Shown here in pieces: positions 1 through 6,076 of a DNA stretch of 7,757 bases. This DNA comes from Verrucomicrobiota bacterium. Its GTDB lineage: Bacteria > Verrucomicrobiota > Verrucomicrobiia > Opitutales > Opitutaceae. Location: positions 1 to 7,757 of the forward strand of contig JAEXPG010000004.1 of assembly GCA_023447015.1 (NCBI GenBank). Reading direction: 5' to 3'. Under the pieces are notes generated by a model, which had not been told where the DNA came from, searched no databases, and saw only the letters and a program-made list of their open reading frames with translations. The stretch's first letter is position 1. Each line of letters opens with the position of its first letter. Both the position numbers and the translations under genes were made by a program.

Positions 1-606
1 GGTGTAGTCGGTGGAGCCGTTCAACTCGCGGATGGTGGCGCCGTCGCGGCGCAGCGGCAGGTCGAGCGCGCGGAAGTCGATGCGGCGGGCGTAGCCGCGG
101 GCGGTGTCGATCCAGATCGTGGACTCGATGGTGACGCCGTCGGCCTGGGCGCGCGTGCGGAAGCCGCGGCAGCTGGAAGAGTCCACGGCGATCTCGCCGA
201 CGTAGACGGTGTCGCGGACGGAGCGGTCGCGGAGCGGGTGGTCGGGCGCGTAGAGGGATTCGACCAGCGGTGTGAGCTGGGTCGCGGTCTCGCCGGCCAG
301 CTCTCCAGTCTTGTCCTTGCCGTCGATGCGAACCTCGGCGATCGACAGGTTCGGTTCGCCGCGGTCGTCGCGGTGCAAGGTGGCGGTCACGTGCGAGCGG
401 GTGGTGGTCTTGTCCTGCGTCGAGCGTTCGACGATCACGGCGCGGCCGGGAAACATCCAGCGGGAGACTTGGGCGAGGCGGGCGGCGCTCTCCCAGAGGG
501 CGTTGTCGCCGGTCGGAGAGGCCGCGCGCAGCGCGGCCGTCGCGATCACCAGCCCGAGGCCAAGGAGCGCGAGCCGGCGAGGATGAGGGAGGAACGGGTG
601 CGGCAT
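1..606 (-). CDS. Secreted protein of unknown function (3' end beyond window)
   Basis: An open frame runs from an ATG at 606-604 to the left edge without a stop, giving 202 visible residues; the C-terminus is missing. The N-terminus looks like a Sec signal peptide: basic start (MPHPFLPHPRR), hydrophobic core at about residues 12-26 and likely cleavage near residue 29 (RAAS). The mature part alternates polar and hydrophobic residues as expected for a beta-rich periplasmic or exported domain, with a Trp-Ile-Asp segment near residues 165-167 (IWIDTARGYARRIDF). That segment recalls LolA/lipoprotein-sorting-like folds, but the likeness is too weak to name the family. I chose this start because it places the signal sequence at the N-terminus; no strong ribosome binding site precedes it. 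The regulator gene on the same strand ends 185 bases upstream, so one transcript is possible. Coding is well supported; function is unknown. Confidence 0.75.
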   Translation of the reverse strand, partial: MPHPFLPHPRRLALLGLGLVIATAALRAASPTGDNALWESAARLAQVSRWMFPGRAVIVERSTQDKTTTRSHVTATLHRDDRGEPNLSIAEVRIDGKDKTGELAGETATQLTPLVESLYAPDHPLRDRSVRDTVYVGEIAVDSSSCRGFRTRAQADGVTIESTIWIDTARGYARRIDFRALDLPLRRDGATIRELNGSTDYT

Positions 607-707
607 GGTGTTCAGACGCCGTGGACGGACCAATTCCGCCCGGGCATGGAACGACGATGTCGGATCGCCCGCCGGGTGTCCGTCCTTCTATGACGAACGG
701 AAGCCGG

Positions 708-726
708 GGCCGATGACCGGTCGGCC
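708..726 (-). terminator. Weak hairpin downstream of the MerR gene
   Basis: GGCCGA (708-713) and TCGGCC (721-726) form a 6-bp inverted repeat around a 7-base loop, 66 bases past the regulator stop on its strand. No T-run follows, so it may end transcription poorly or be chance in GC-rich DNA. The rest of the 607-791 gap shows no gene or clear promoter. Confidence 0.25.
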
Positions 727-791
727 TCCGCGATGGGTTGCAGCGCTGGGGCGCGCCCGATCGGCCGCCCGGCGGGATTGTGATCGACGGC

Positions 792-1397
792 TCAGCGCGA
801 CGTTCGCGGCTTGGCGGGCCGGCGGGGCTTGGCCGGACGGGCGGTCTTGTGGACCGCCTCGGCGAGAGCGGCGCCCGACCAGCGGCGGATGGCGGCGACT
901 TCGTCGGCCGGGATGCCGAGCGACTCGAGAAAGTCCTGGTGTGCCTCCGGGGAGAGCTTCTCGAACTCGGCGTGCCATTGGGCGCGGTCGGCCTCGTCGA
1001 GGCCGCAGGCGGTGAGGAGCTGCACCCAGCGCTCCTTGGTCATCACGCGCGTGCGGCCGGCGGCGGAGCGGTCGCGCAGGAGCGCGAGGGCGACCTGCTG
1101 CTGGCGGCGCAGCGCGGCGATCTCGTGGTTGAGGTCGGAGAGGCGGCGGTTGAGGGCGTCGCCGAGCGGCGCCCTGAGCTTCTTCGAGGGCTCGAGCACG
1201 GCGTCGATCTCGCCCAGCGGCATGCCGGCGGCGCGCAGCTCGCAGATGCGGGCGAGGCGGGTCTCGTCGTCCTCCGAATAGAGACGGTGGCCGGCCGCGG
1301 TCCGGTAATGGGGGTGCAGCAGGCCGAGCCGGTCGTAGTAGAGGAGGGTGCTGCGGGAGAGTCCGAACTGGGCGGCGAGCTGGCGGATGGTTTTCAC
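792..1397 (-). CDS. MerR-family transcriptional regulator with distinctive C-terminal domain
   Basis: This 201-residue protein begins at a GTG (1397-1395) and ends at TGA (794-792). Residues 1-70 are a typical MerR winged helix-turn-helix: IRQLAAQFGLSRSTLLYYDR, then a GL-hP segment, then GHRLYSEDDETRLARI and a leucine/glycine-rich wing region. Residues about 75-108 form the usual dimerising coiled coil. Residues 119-177 are a separate compact domain with H142, FEK at 145-147, PEAHQ at 150-154, FLE at 156-158 and LGIPAD at 160-165. The protein ends in a basic tail with two tandem RPAKPR units (187-198). The GTG is chosen because the HTH starts directly there; the frame stays open to an ATG at 1664, but the extra residues are low-complexity. 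The two cysteines (C52, C131) are not arranged like those of metal-sensing MerR proteins. It probably distorts a promoter in response to an unknown signal. The neighbouring small gene encodes a homologue of its C-terminal domain. Confidence 0.9.
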   Translation of the reverse strand: MKTIRQLAAQFGLSRSTLLYYDRLGLLHPHYRTAAGHRLYSEDDETRLARICELRAAGMPLGEIDAVLEPSKKLRAPLGDALNRRLSDLNHEIAALRRQQQVALALLRDRSAAGRTRVMTKERWVQLLTACGLDEADRAQWHAEFEKLSPEAHQDFLESLGIPADEVAAIRRWSGAALAEAVHKTARPAKPRRPAKPRTSR

Positions 1398-1455
1398 GGG
1401 GCGGAAACGTGGGGGAGGCCGGACGGAAGGGGCCGAACGCTCGCGCAGAGGTTTG

Positions 1456-1481
1456 CGGACTCGGCGGCGTGCCGCAGTCCG
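1456..1481 (-). promoter_or_regulatory. Dyad in the leader of the MerR gene
   Basis: GGACT-CGGC (1457-1465) pairs with GCCG-c-AGTCC (1471-1480) around a 5-base loop, with one bulged C and an extra C-G closing pair. It lies 59-84 bases upstream of the GTG start. It could be an autoregulatory operator or an mRNA leader hairpin. I see no convincing -35/-10 pair with the long spacer typical of MerR promoters, so the role is a guess. Confidence 0.25.
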
Positions 1482-1540
1482 GTCTGCGCTGGTGCGGGAG
1501 CCGTGTGCGTTGTGCTCAAGGTTGTCTTCCGTGGCGAGAA

Positions 1541-1567
1541 AGGAGGCCGGCGGCGCGGGCCGCCGGC
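1541..1567 (-). terminator. Probable intrinsic terminator of the small MerR-domain gene
   Basis: A perfect 9-bp GC stem (GCCGGCGGC at 1546-1554 with GCCGCCGGC at 1559-1567) closes a 4-base loop. Three further pairs can form past a bulged G. On the minus strand it starts 14 bases after the stop of the 62-residue gene and is followed by CTCCTTTCTC, a short and interrupted T-rich run. The position fits termination between this gene and the regulator gene. The imperfect T tract suggests some read-through. Confidence 0.55.
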
Positions 1568-1581
1568 TCCTCGGGACGGGC

Positions 1582-1770
1582 TCAGGCGGTGCGGCTGCGG
1601 GCGCGGATATCCCGGACGGCGTCGGCCGGGAAGCCGAGCCATTCGAGGAAACTCTGGTGCGCATCCGGATACCGCTTTTCGAAGGCGGCGTGCAACCGCG
1701 CTTTCTGCTCTTCGGTCACGCCGGCGTCGTTGAGCACGGCGATGAACTGGTCCTTGGTGACGTTTTTCAT
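1582..1770 (-). CDS. Small protein homologous to the C-terminal domain of the adjacent MerR regulator
   Basis: This encodes a 62-residue protein from ATG (1770-1768) to TGA (1584-1582). Residues 4-62 align without gaps to residues 119-177 of the neighbouring regulator, with 28 of 59 identical by my count. Shared landmarks are TK near the start, HAxFEK (27-32), PxAHQxFLE (35-43) and LGxPAD (45-50). It lacks any DNA-binding part, signal peptide or membrane segment, so it is probably cytoplasmic. The predicted character is a short helical bundle. The frame stays open upstream with a GTG near 1851, but its GGAG abuts that codon too closely to serve it and homology begins only at residue 4, so the ATG is preferred. 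It could bind the same ligand or partner as the regulator, or modulate it by mixed contacts; both are inferences. It is divergent from the TPR gene at 2045. Confidence 0.8.
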   Translation of the reverse strand: MKNVTKDQFIAVLNDAGVTEEQKARLHAAFEKRYPDAHQSFLEWLGFPADAVRDIRARSRTA

Positions 1771-1951
1771 GATGAGGTTGTCGATCGGTTTCTGGTTTGG
1801 TGCCGGCGTCGGGGCCGACGGGCGCACTGTGCCGGGTGAAGCGGTAGTCACCTCCAGAAATTTCCACCGGCCGGAGGGCGGTTCCGGGTGGACCCGGCGC
1901 GGGCGCGCAGTGCCGGCCCGGACCTCGAGTCGCGGCGAGCCCGGGTGGGTG

Positions 1952-1989
1952 AACCGGCAGCGGCGGCGCGTGCCCGGCTCCTGCCGGTT
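1952..1989. promoter_or_regulatory. 9-bp inverted repeat in a divergent promoter region
   Basis: AACCGGCAG (1952-1960) and CTGCCGGTT (1981-1989) are perfect inverted copies separated by 20 bases, about 29 bp centre to centre. They lie in the 274-base space between the small minus-strand gene (start 1770) and the plus-strand TPR gene (start 2045). GAGCCCGGG (about 1938-1946) and CCCGGCTC (1973-1980) form a second, interleaved dyad with one extra C. A dimeric or looping regulator could bind here, or the repeat could fold in the 5' leader of the TPR mRNA. I do not recognise a specific motif, and no clear -10/-35 pair is visible on either strand. Confidence 0.35.
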
Positions 1990-2044
1990 TGTGGGTTGAT
2001 TCGGTCGCCGGGGCCGCCCGAAGTTCGCGGGCACTTTGCCGCCG

Positions 2045-4177
2045 ATGGAATCAACCGACACTGCCGCGACGCACTCCGGTGCGCGCCCGATCCGACTCTG
2101 GCTCGTGACCCTGTTGTTTGTCCTGGGCGCCGGCGCGGCGTACCACAACGCGTTGCAGGCCCCGTTCGTGCTCGATGACTCGGCGTCGATCGCGGACAAC
2201 CCGTCGCTGCGCTCGCTCTGGCCGCTCAGCGGGCCGCTTTCCCCGCCGCCGGGCGGTGTGCCGGTGAGCGGGCGGCCGCTGCCGAATCTCACGCTGGCGA
2301 TCAACCATGCGATCAGTGGCGACGCCGTCTGGAGCTACCACGTGCTCAACGTCGTGCTCCACCTGCTCTCCGGTCTCGTCCTCTTCGCGTTGCTGCGGCG
2401 CACGCTGGTGCGGCCGGTGATGCCCGGGCGGGTCCGCGCGGAGGCGCCGTTGCTCGCGTTGGCGGTGGCGGCGTTGTGGCTGCTGCATCCGCTGCAGACC
2501 GCGGCGGTGACCTATCTCTCGCAGCGCACCGAGCTGCTGGTTTCGCTGTGCTATCTCGCCACGCTGTACGCGGTCGCGCGGTCCGCGGAGGGCGGTGGTC
2601 GCCGGTGGGGCGTGGCGGCGTTGGGCGCCTGTCTGGCCGGGATGGCGAGCAAGGAGGTGATGGTGTCGGCCCCGCTGGTGGCGCTGCTCTACGACCGGAC
2701 CTTCTTCGCCGGGAGCTTTGCCGGCGCGTGGCGGGCGCGGTGGCGCCTGTACTGCGCGTTGCTGGCGACGTGGGGGCTGCTCGGCTGGCTCGTGCTCGGC
2801 ACGGCGGGCCGCGGGGGCACGGCCGGTTTCGGGTTTGGGGTGACGTCGCTCCAGTATCTGGCGACGCAGGCCGTGGCGGTGCCGCGCTACCTCGGGCTGG
2901 TGTTCTGGCCGTGTTCGCTCGTCTTCGACTATGGCATGTATCTCGCCCGGGGCGCGGCGGTGGTGGCGCCCGGTGCGCTCCTGTTGTGCGGGCTGGGGGC
3001 GGCGACGGTCGTGGCGCTCGTGAAGCGGCCGGTGCTCGGGTTCGCGGGCGCGATGTTCTTCGCGCTGCTGGCGCCGACTTCGAGTGTCGTGCCGGTTGCG
3101 ACCCAGACGATGGCCGAGCATCGGATGTACCTCGCGCTCGCGGTGGTGCTGGCGCTGGTGGCGACCGTGCTCTGGAACCGTTGGGGCCGTCGCGCCGGCG
3201 CGGTGCTGGCGGTGGCGACCTTGGCCGCTGGAGTGATGACCGCTGTGCGCAACGCCGACTACACGAGCGAGGAACGGCTTTGGCGCGACACCGTCCGGAA
3301 ATGGCCGGGCAACGCCCGCGCCCACAACAATCTCGCCTCCGTCCTGCTCGATCGGGGTGAGGCGGCCGCCGGTCTCGCCGAGTTGAACGAGGCCCTGCGT
3401 CTGGACCCGCGCTATGTGGATGCCCTGCGCAACCTGAGCCGGCTCAACCTTGAGTCCGGAAGGGCCGAGCAAGCCGTGGCCCAGGCGGAGGCGGCCCAGC
3501 GGATCAATCCCGATTCGGCTGTCGGGTGGGGCGTGGTGGCCGTGGCGCAGATGGGCGCCGGCCGGAATGCCGGCGCGAAGAACGCCTGGTTGGAGGCGCT
3601 CCGGAGGAAACCGGAATGGCCGGAGGCGCATCTCGGCCTCGGGGATGTCCTTGTGCGCTTGGGTGAGTCCGAAGCCGCGGTGGGCCAATACCAGGAGGCG
3701 TTGCGGCTGAAGCCCGCGTTTTCCGCCGCGCATCTGGCCCTGGCCCGGGTGCTCGGGCAGCTAGGGCGGAAGGACGCGGCGCTGGAGCATGCCGAAATCG
3801 CGACGCGGCTCGCGCCCGACTCGGACGAGGCGCTGCTCAATGCCGCCAACCTGCTCTTCGAGCTCGACCGGGCCGACGAGGCCATCGGCCGGTATGAAGC
3901 GCTGCTGCGCCGCCGGCCGGACCACCCGGGGGTGCACTTCCTCTACGGCAATGCATTGCTCGAGCGCGGCCGGGTCGCGGAGGCGCTGGCCCAGTTCGAC
4001 GAGGCGGCGCGCCGCGATGGCTGGAGCGCGCCGGTGGCCTGCTCGCGTGCGCTGGCGCTGTTCGGCCTGGAGCGGCCGGACGAGGCCGTGGCCGCGGTGG
4101 ACCAGGCGCTGAAACTTGATCCCGACTACGGTCCGGCGCGCGAGCTGCGGCGGCAGATCGAGGAGGCGCAACGGTAG
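2045..4177 (+). CDS. TMTC-like multi-pass membrane protein with eight C-terminal TPRs
   Basis: The 710-residue protein starts at ATG 2045 and stops at TAG 4175-4177; a TTG nine bases earlier would add only three residues. The first ~400 residues contain about ten to eleven hydrophobic membrane segments, beginning at residues 18-35. Features typical of the TMTC branch of GT-C glycosyltransferases are present: FVLDD with the Asp pair at 44-45 in the first external loop, HPLQTAAVTYLSQRTELL at 148-165, SKEVMV at 202-207, and a PTSSVVP...AEHRMYL block at 344-363. Residues 424-695 are eight contiguous TPRs, each exactly 34 residues and mostly ending in the usual (L)xP position. Eukaryotic TMTC proteins are O-mannosyltransferases; the donor and acceptor of bacterial relatives are not known to me, so sugar transfer to envelope proteins is inferred from family. 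The TPR part probably binds partner proteins. The DUF1573 gene follows in the same direction after 90 bases. Confidence 0.9.
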   Translation: MESTDTAATHSGARPIRLWLVTLLFVLGAGAAYHNALQAPFVLDDSASIADNPSLRSLWPLSGPLSPPPGGVPVSGRPLPNLTLAINHAISGDAVWSYHVLNVVLHLLSGLVLFALLRRTLVRPVMPGRVRAEAPLLALAVAALWLLHPLQTAAVTYLSQRTELLVSLCYLATLYAVARSAEGGGRRWGVAALGACLAGMASKEVMVSAPLVALLYDRTFFAGSFAGAWRARWRLYCALLATWGLLGWLVLGTAGRGGTAGFGFGVTSLQYLATQAVAVPRYLGLVFWPCSLVFDYGMYLARGAAVVAPGALLLCGLGAATVVALVKRPVLGFAGAMFFALLAPTSSVVPVATQTMAEHRMYLALAVVLALVATVLWNRWGRRAGAVLAVATLAAGVMTAVRNADYTSEERLWRDTVRKWPGNARAHNNLASVLLDRGEAAAGLAELNEALRLDPRYVDALRNLSRLNLESGRAEQAVAQAEAAQRINPDSAVGWGVVAVAQMGAGRNAGAKNAWLEALRRKPEWPEAHLGLGDVLVRLGESEAAVGQYQEALRLKPAFSAAHLALARVLGQLGRKDAALEHAEIATRLAPDSDEALLNAANLLFELDRADEAIGRYEALLRRRPDHPGVHFLYGNALLERGRVAEALAQFDEAARRDGWSAPVACSRALALFGLERPDEAVAAVDQALKLDPDYGPARELRRQIEEAQR

Positions 4178-4191
4178 GTGACCGCGCGATA

Positions 4192-4229
4192 CCGATTGGC
4201 GGGAGCAGCGCGTGCTCTTGCCTGATCGG
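4192..4229 (+). terminator. Long imperfect hairpin between the TPR and DUF1573 genes
   Basis: The inner stem GGCGGGAGCA (4198-4207) pairs with TGCTCTTGCC (4213-4222) over ten positions, two of them G-T, around a 5-base loop. After a small internal loop, CCGAT (4192-4196) pairs with ATCGG (4225-4229). It starts 15 bases after the TAG. No T-run follows, so a classical intrinsic terminator is doubtful; attenuation, Rho-linked ending or mRNA 3'-end protection are alternatives. Confidence 0.4.
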
Positions 4230-4267
4230 GGGCGAGGTGTTGGGCTCGGCGCGGTTGCCGGTACCGA

Positions 4268-5005
4268 ATGTCGACCGGCCGACCGAACCGAATGCCCGTC
4301 GCCACCCTGACTCTCGCACTGTCCGTCTTCGGACTCCTTCGCCGCGGCCAGTCTGCGCTCTGCGGGCGGGTTGCGTTGGTGGCGATGATTCTCGGCGGCG
4401 GCGGCGAACTGTGCGCCGCGCTGCGGTTCGCACAGCCGGAAGTCTCGCTGCAGCTGGCGGAAGGTGCGGCGGATGCCGAGGCGGTGTTCGCCTTCGCCAA
4501 CGAGGGGAGCGCGCCCGTCCGCATCACCAAGGTGCAGGCCGGCTGCGGCTGCACCACCCCGCGCCTGGACCAGGAGACGTACGCCCCCGGCGAGGCGGGC
4601 ACGTTGCGGGCGACGTATCATGTCGGCGGCCGCCAAGGGCGTCAGTCGGTGCGGATCCGGGTGACGACCGACGAGGAGCGGAGCGAGCCGTACGAGGTGT
4701 TTCTCAAGGTGGACATTCTGACCCCGGTGGCCCTGCAGCCGCGGCTGGTCTTCTGGCGGGTGGGCGAGGCGGCGGCTCCGAAAACCGTGCAGGTGCGGCT
4801 TGCGGACGGTTTCTCGCTCGTCGGCGCGGTGGCCGGCGGCTCCGGCTTCACGACCGAGCTTGGGACCGCCACCGCCGGCGGCGCGGAGATTCTGATCCGC
4901 CCGGCCGGTACCGGCTCGGTTCTTGTGGATGCGGTGAAGGTGCGCGTGAAGCAGCCGGATGGCGCGACGCGCGAGTATCAGGTCTTCGCCCGGATCGTGA
5001 AGTGA
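4268..5005 (+). CDS. Secreted DUF1573-domain protein
   Basis: The 245-residue protein runs from ATG 4268 to TGA 5003-5005. Residues about 54-148 match DUF1573, an Ig-like (ASPM/SPD-2/Hydin-type) fold: FAFANEGSAPVRITKV, then the hallmark CGCTTP (93-98), YAPGEAGTLRATY (105-117) and a closing beta strand EVFLKV. The second half (150-245) is another beta-rich stretch, perhaps a second degenerate Ig-like unit. The N-terminus has two hydrophobic stretches (11-24 and 34-50). The second, preceded by R34 and ending LCAA-LRF, looks like the true signal peptide with cleavage near residue 50. Translation may therefore begin later, at Met9 or at a GTG/TTG just before Met40. The residues before C49 do not form a proper lipobox. 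The biochemical role of DUF1573 is unknown. Its pairing with a TMTC-like protein hints that it is an envelope substrate or partner, which is inference. Confidence 0.85.
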   Translation: MSTGRPNRMPVATLTLALSVFGLLRRGQSALCGRVALVAMILGGGGELCAALRFAQPEVSLQLAEGAADAEAVFAFANEGSAPVRITKVQAGCGCTTPRLDQETYAPGEAGTLRATYHVGGRQGRQSVRIRVTTDEERSEPYEVFLKVDILTPVALQPRLVFWRVGEAAAPKTVQVRLADGFSLVGAVAGGSGFTTELGTATAGGAEILIRPAGTGSVLVDAVKVRVKQPDGATREYQVFARIVK

Positions 5006-5031
5006 CGGAATGCGCGGGCGGGCGACGGTGG

Positions 5032-5075
5032 GGCGCCGCACGTGTCTGCCGATCTCGTGTCGGACGAGTGGCGCC
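5032..5075. terminator. Candidate bidirectional hairpin between converging genes
   Basis: GGCGCC-g-CAC (5032-5041) can pair with GTGGCGCC (5068-5075), nine pairs with one bulge, enclosing a smaller CTCGT/ACGAG stem (5054-5058, 5064-5068) that competes for one base. It lies in the 103-base gap between the ends of the DUF1573 gene (plus) and the 239-residue gene (minus). There is no T-run on either strand, so support comes from position and pairing only. Confidence 0.3.
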
Positions 5076-5108
5076 GCCGGGCAACCGTGGCCGATCCGCC
5101 GACGCCCA

Positions 5109-5828
5109 CTACGGGGTCTTTCCGGTGCGCAGGGAGGCGATGAGGGCGCGGTGTTTGCGTGCGCCCTCCGCCTCGAGGTGTTCGAAACGCGGGTGCGCGA
5201 AGATGGGGGAGCGCACCGGCGGTCCGCCGTCCGCCTCGGCGGCGTCCTTCGTGGCGCCGGCGAGGGCTGCGACGAACTGGTTGAGCGCCTCGGTGCGCCG
5301 GATCAGCGCCGCGGCGTTGCGGCGGGGCCAGTACTCGCCCTCGTCGGTGATCTCGACGTCGACCCCGGCCTGGCGCCAGAGCAGGATCAGGCCGATGACC
5401 GCGCGGTGGCAGCGCAGCAGGTGCTCGGCGCCGTTGCAGCTCGCGTATTGGGTTTTGCAGAAGGCGGCAAAGGTCCAGGCCCCGCCGAAACCGGTGCGGC
5501 GGCGGTGCGCGTTCTCGTGCACGAAGCTGGGATAGCGCCCGAGCCCGAAGGTGGCCGGCTCGCAGCCTTGGCCGACGTCGACCATGAAGCACCAGCCCGC
5601 CAGCGGTGCGACCGGGATCAGCCGCGCGCCATCGGGCTGGTTGCGCAGGACCAGATGGCGTTCGGAGTGCATGACCGCCTCCTCGATCGGGAAGATGGGC
5701 GTCACGGCGCCGAGTTGGCGGCGGCGGGCGAAACGGGCGCTGGCCGCGTGGAGCGCACGCACGGTGCGCTCGGCGGTCGCGGCGGAGCGGCTGGCGAGGC
5801 GAAGCGAGTAGTGGATGGTGATGCCCAT
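5109..5828 (-). CDS. Conserved-looking protein of unknown function, 239 residues
   Basis: It runs from ATG (5828-5826) to TAG (5111-5109). There is no signal peptide or membrane segment, so it is probably cytoplasmic. It opens with MGITIHYSLRL, a beta strand followed by a helix. The middle holds GWCFMVDVGQGCEPATFGLGRYP (79-100), and the most distinctive block is FCKTQYA (123-129) followed by a helix and TDEGEYWPRR (161-170). Histidines and acidic residues are plentiful, but no known catalytic signature stands out. I recall uncharacterised planctomycete and verrucomicrobial proteins with a similar 'CKTQ(F/Y)A ... DEG(E/D)YW' pattern, without an assigned function. The frame stays open upstream to 6185, but that extension is Pro/Arg-rich and crosses the palindrome at 6077-6103, so the ATG at 5828 is preferred. 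The preceding same-strand gene is 369 bases away and has its own terminator, so this gene probably has its own promoter. Confidence 0.8.
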   Translation of the reverse strand: MGITIHYSLRLASRSAATAERTVRALHAASARFARRRQLGAVTPIFPIEEAVMHSERHLVLRNQPDGARLIPVAPLAGWCFMVDVGQGCEPATFGLGRYPSFVHENAHRRRTGFGGAWTFAAFCKTQYASCNGAEHLLRCHRAVIGLILLWRQAGVDVEITDEGEYWPRRNAAALIRRTEALNQFVAALAGATKDAAEADGGPPVRSPIFAHPRFEHLEAEGARKHRALIASLRTGKTP

Positions 5829-6076
5829 GGGCGGGAGGAAGGCGGTGCGATCAGGGGACCGGCCGAGTTCAGCCGAAGCGCGCGGGGAATGCCGGGGGAA
5901 TGGCGGGGAAGTGAGGTCTGCGGTGAGGACTCGGTGTGGTGGAGTCGGCCCCGTCGGTCGCCCGCATGCGACAAGGATGAGGGTGGCCGCCGCCGACGCA
6001 AACGGGCGGCAGCGGTAGGTGGAAAGTGGAGTCTGTGGCCGGTCGGCGTCTCCCTCTCCCTGGGGCACGGGCCGCG

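Noticed and set aside
792..1397. Metal- or redox-sensing MerR (MerR/CueR/SoxR type)
   Set aside because: The cysteine pairs and spacing used for metal or Fe-S binding are absent; the C-terminal domain is of another type.
738..1733. Long plus-strand open frame of 331 residues opposite the MerR gene
   Set aside because: It is Gly/Ala/Arg-rich with no domain and lies antisense to a clear MerR regulator; long spurious frames are expected at this GC content.
2051..3733. 560-residue minus-strand open frame opposite the TPR gene
   Set aside because: Its Arg/His/Gln/Pro-rich low-complexity composition and exact overlap with a well-supported TMTC-TPR gene mark it as a shadow frame.
3761..5041. 426-residue minus-strand open frame spanning two plus-strand genes and their gap
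   Set aside because: It is Arg/His/Pro-rich with no motif, while the plus strand shows TPR and DUF1573 domains over the same bases.
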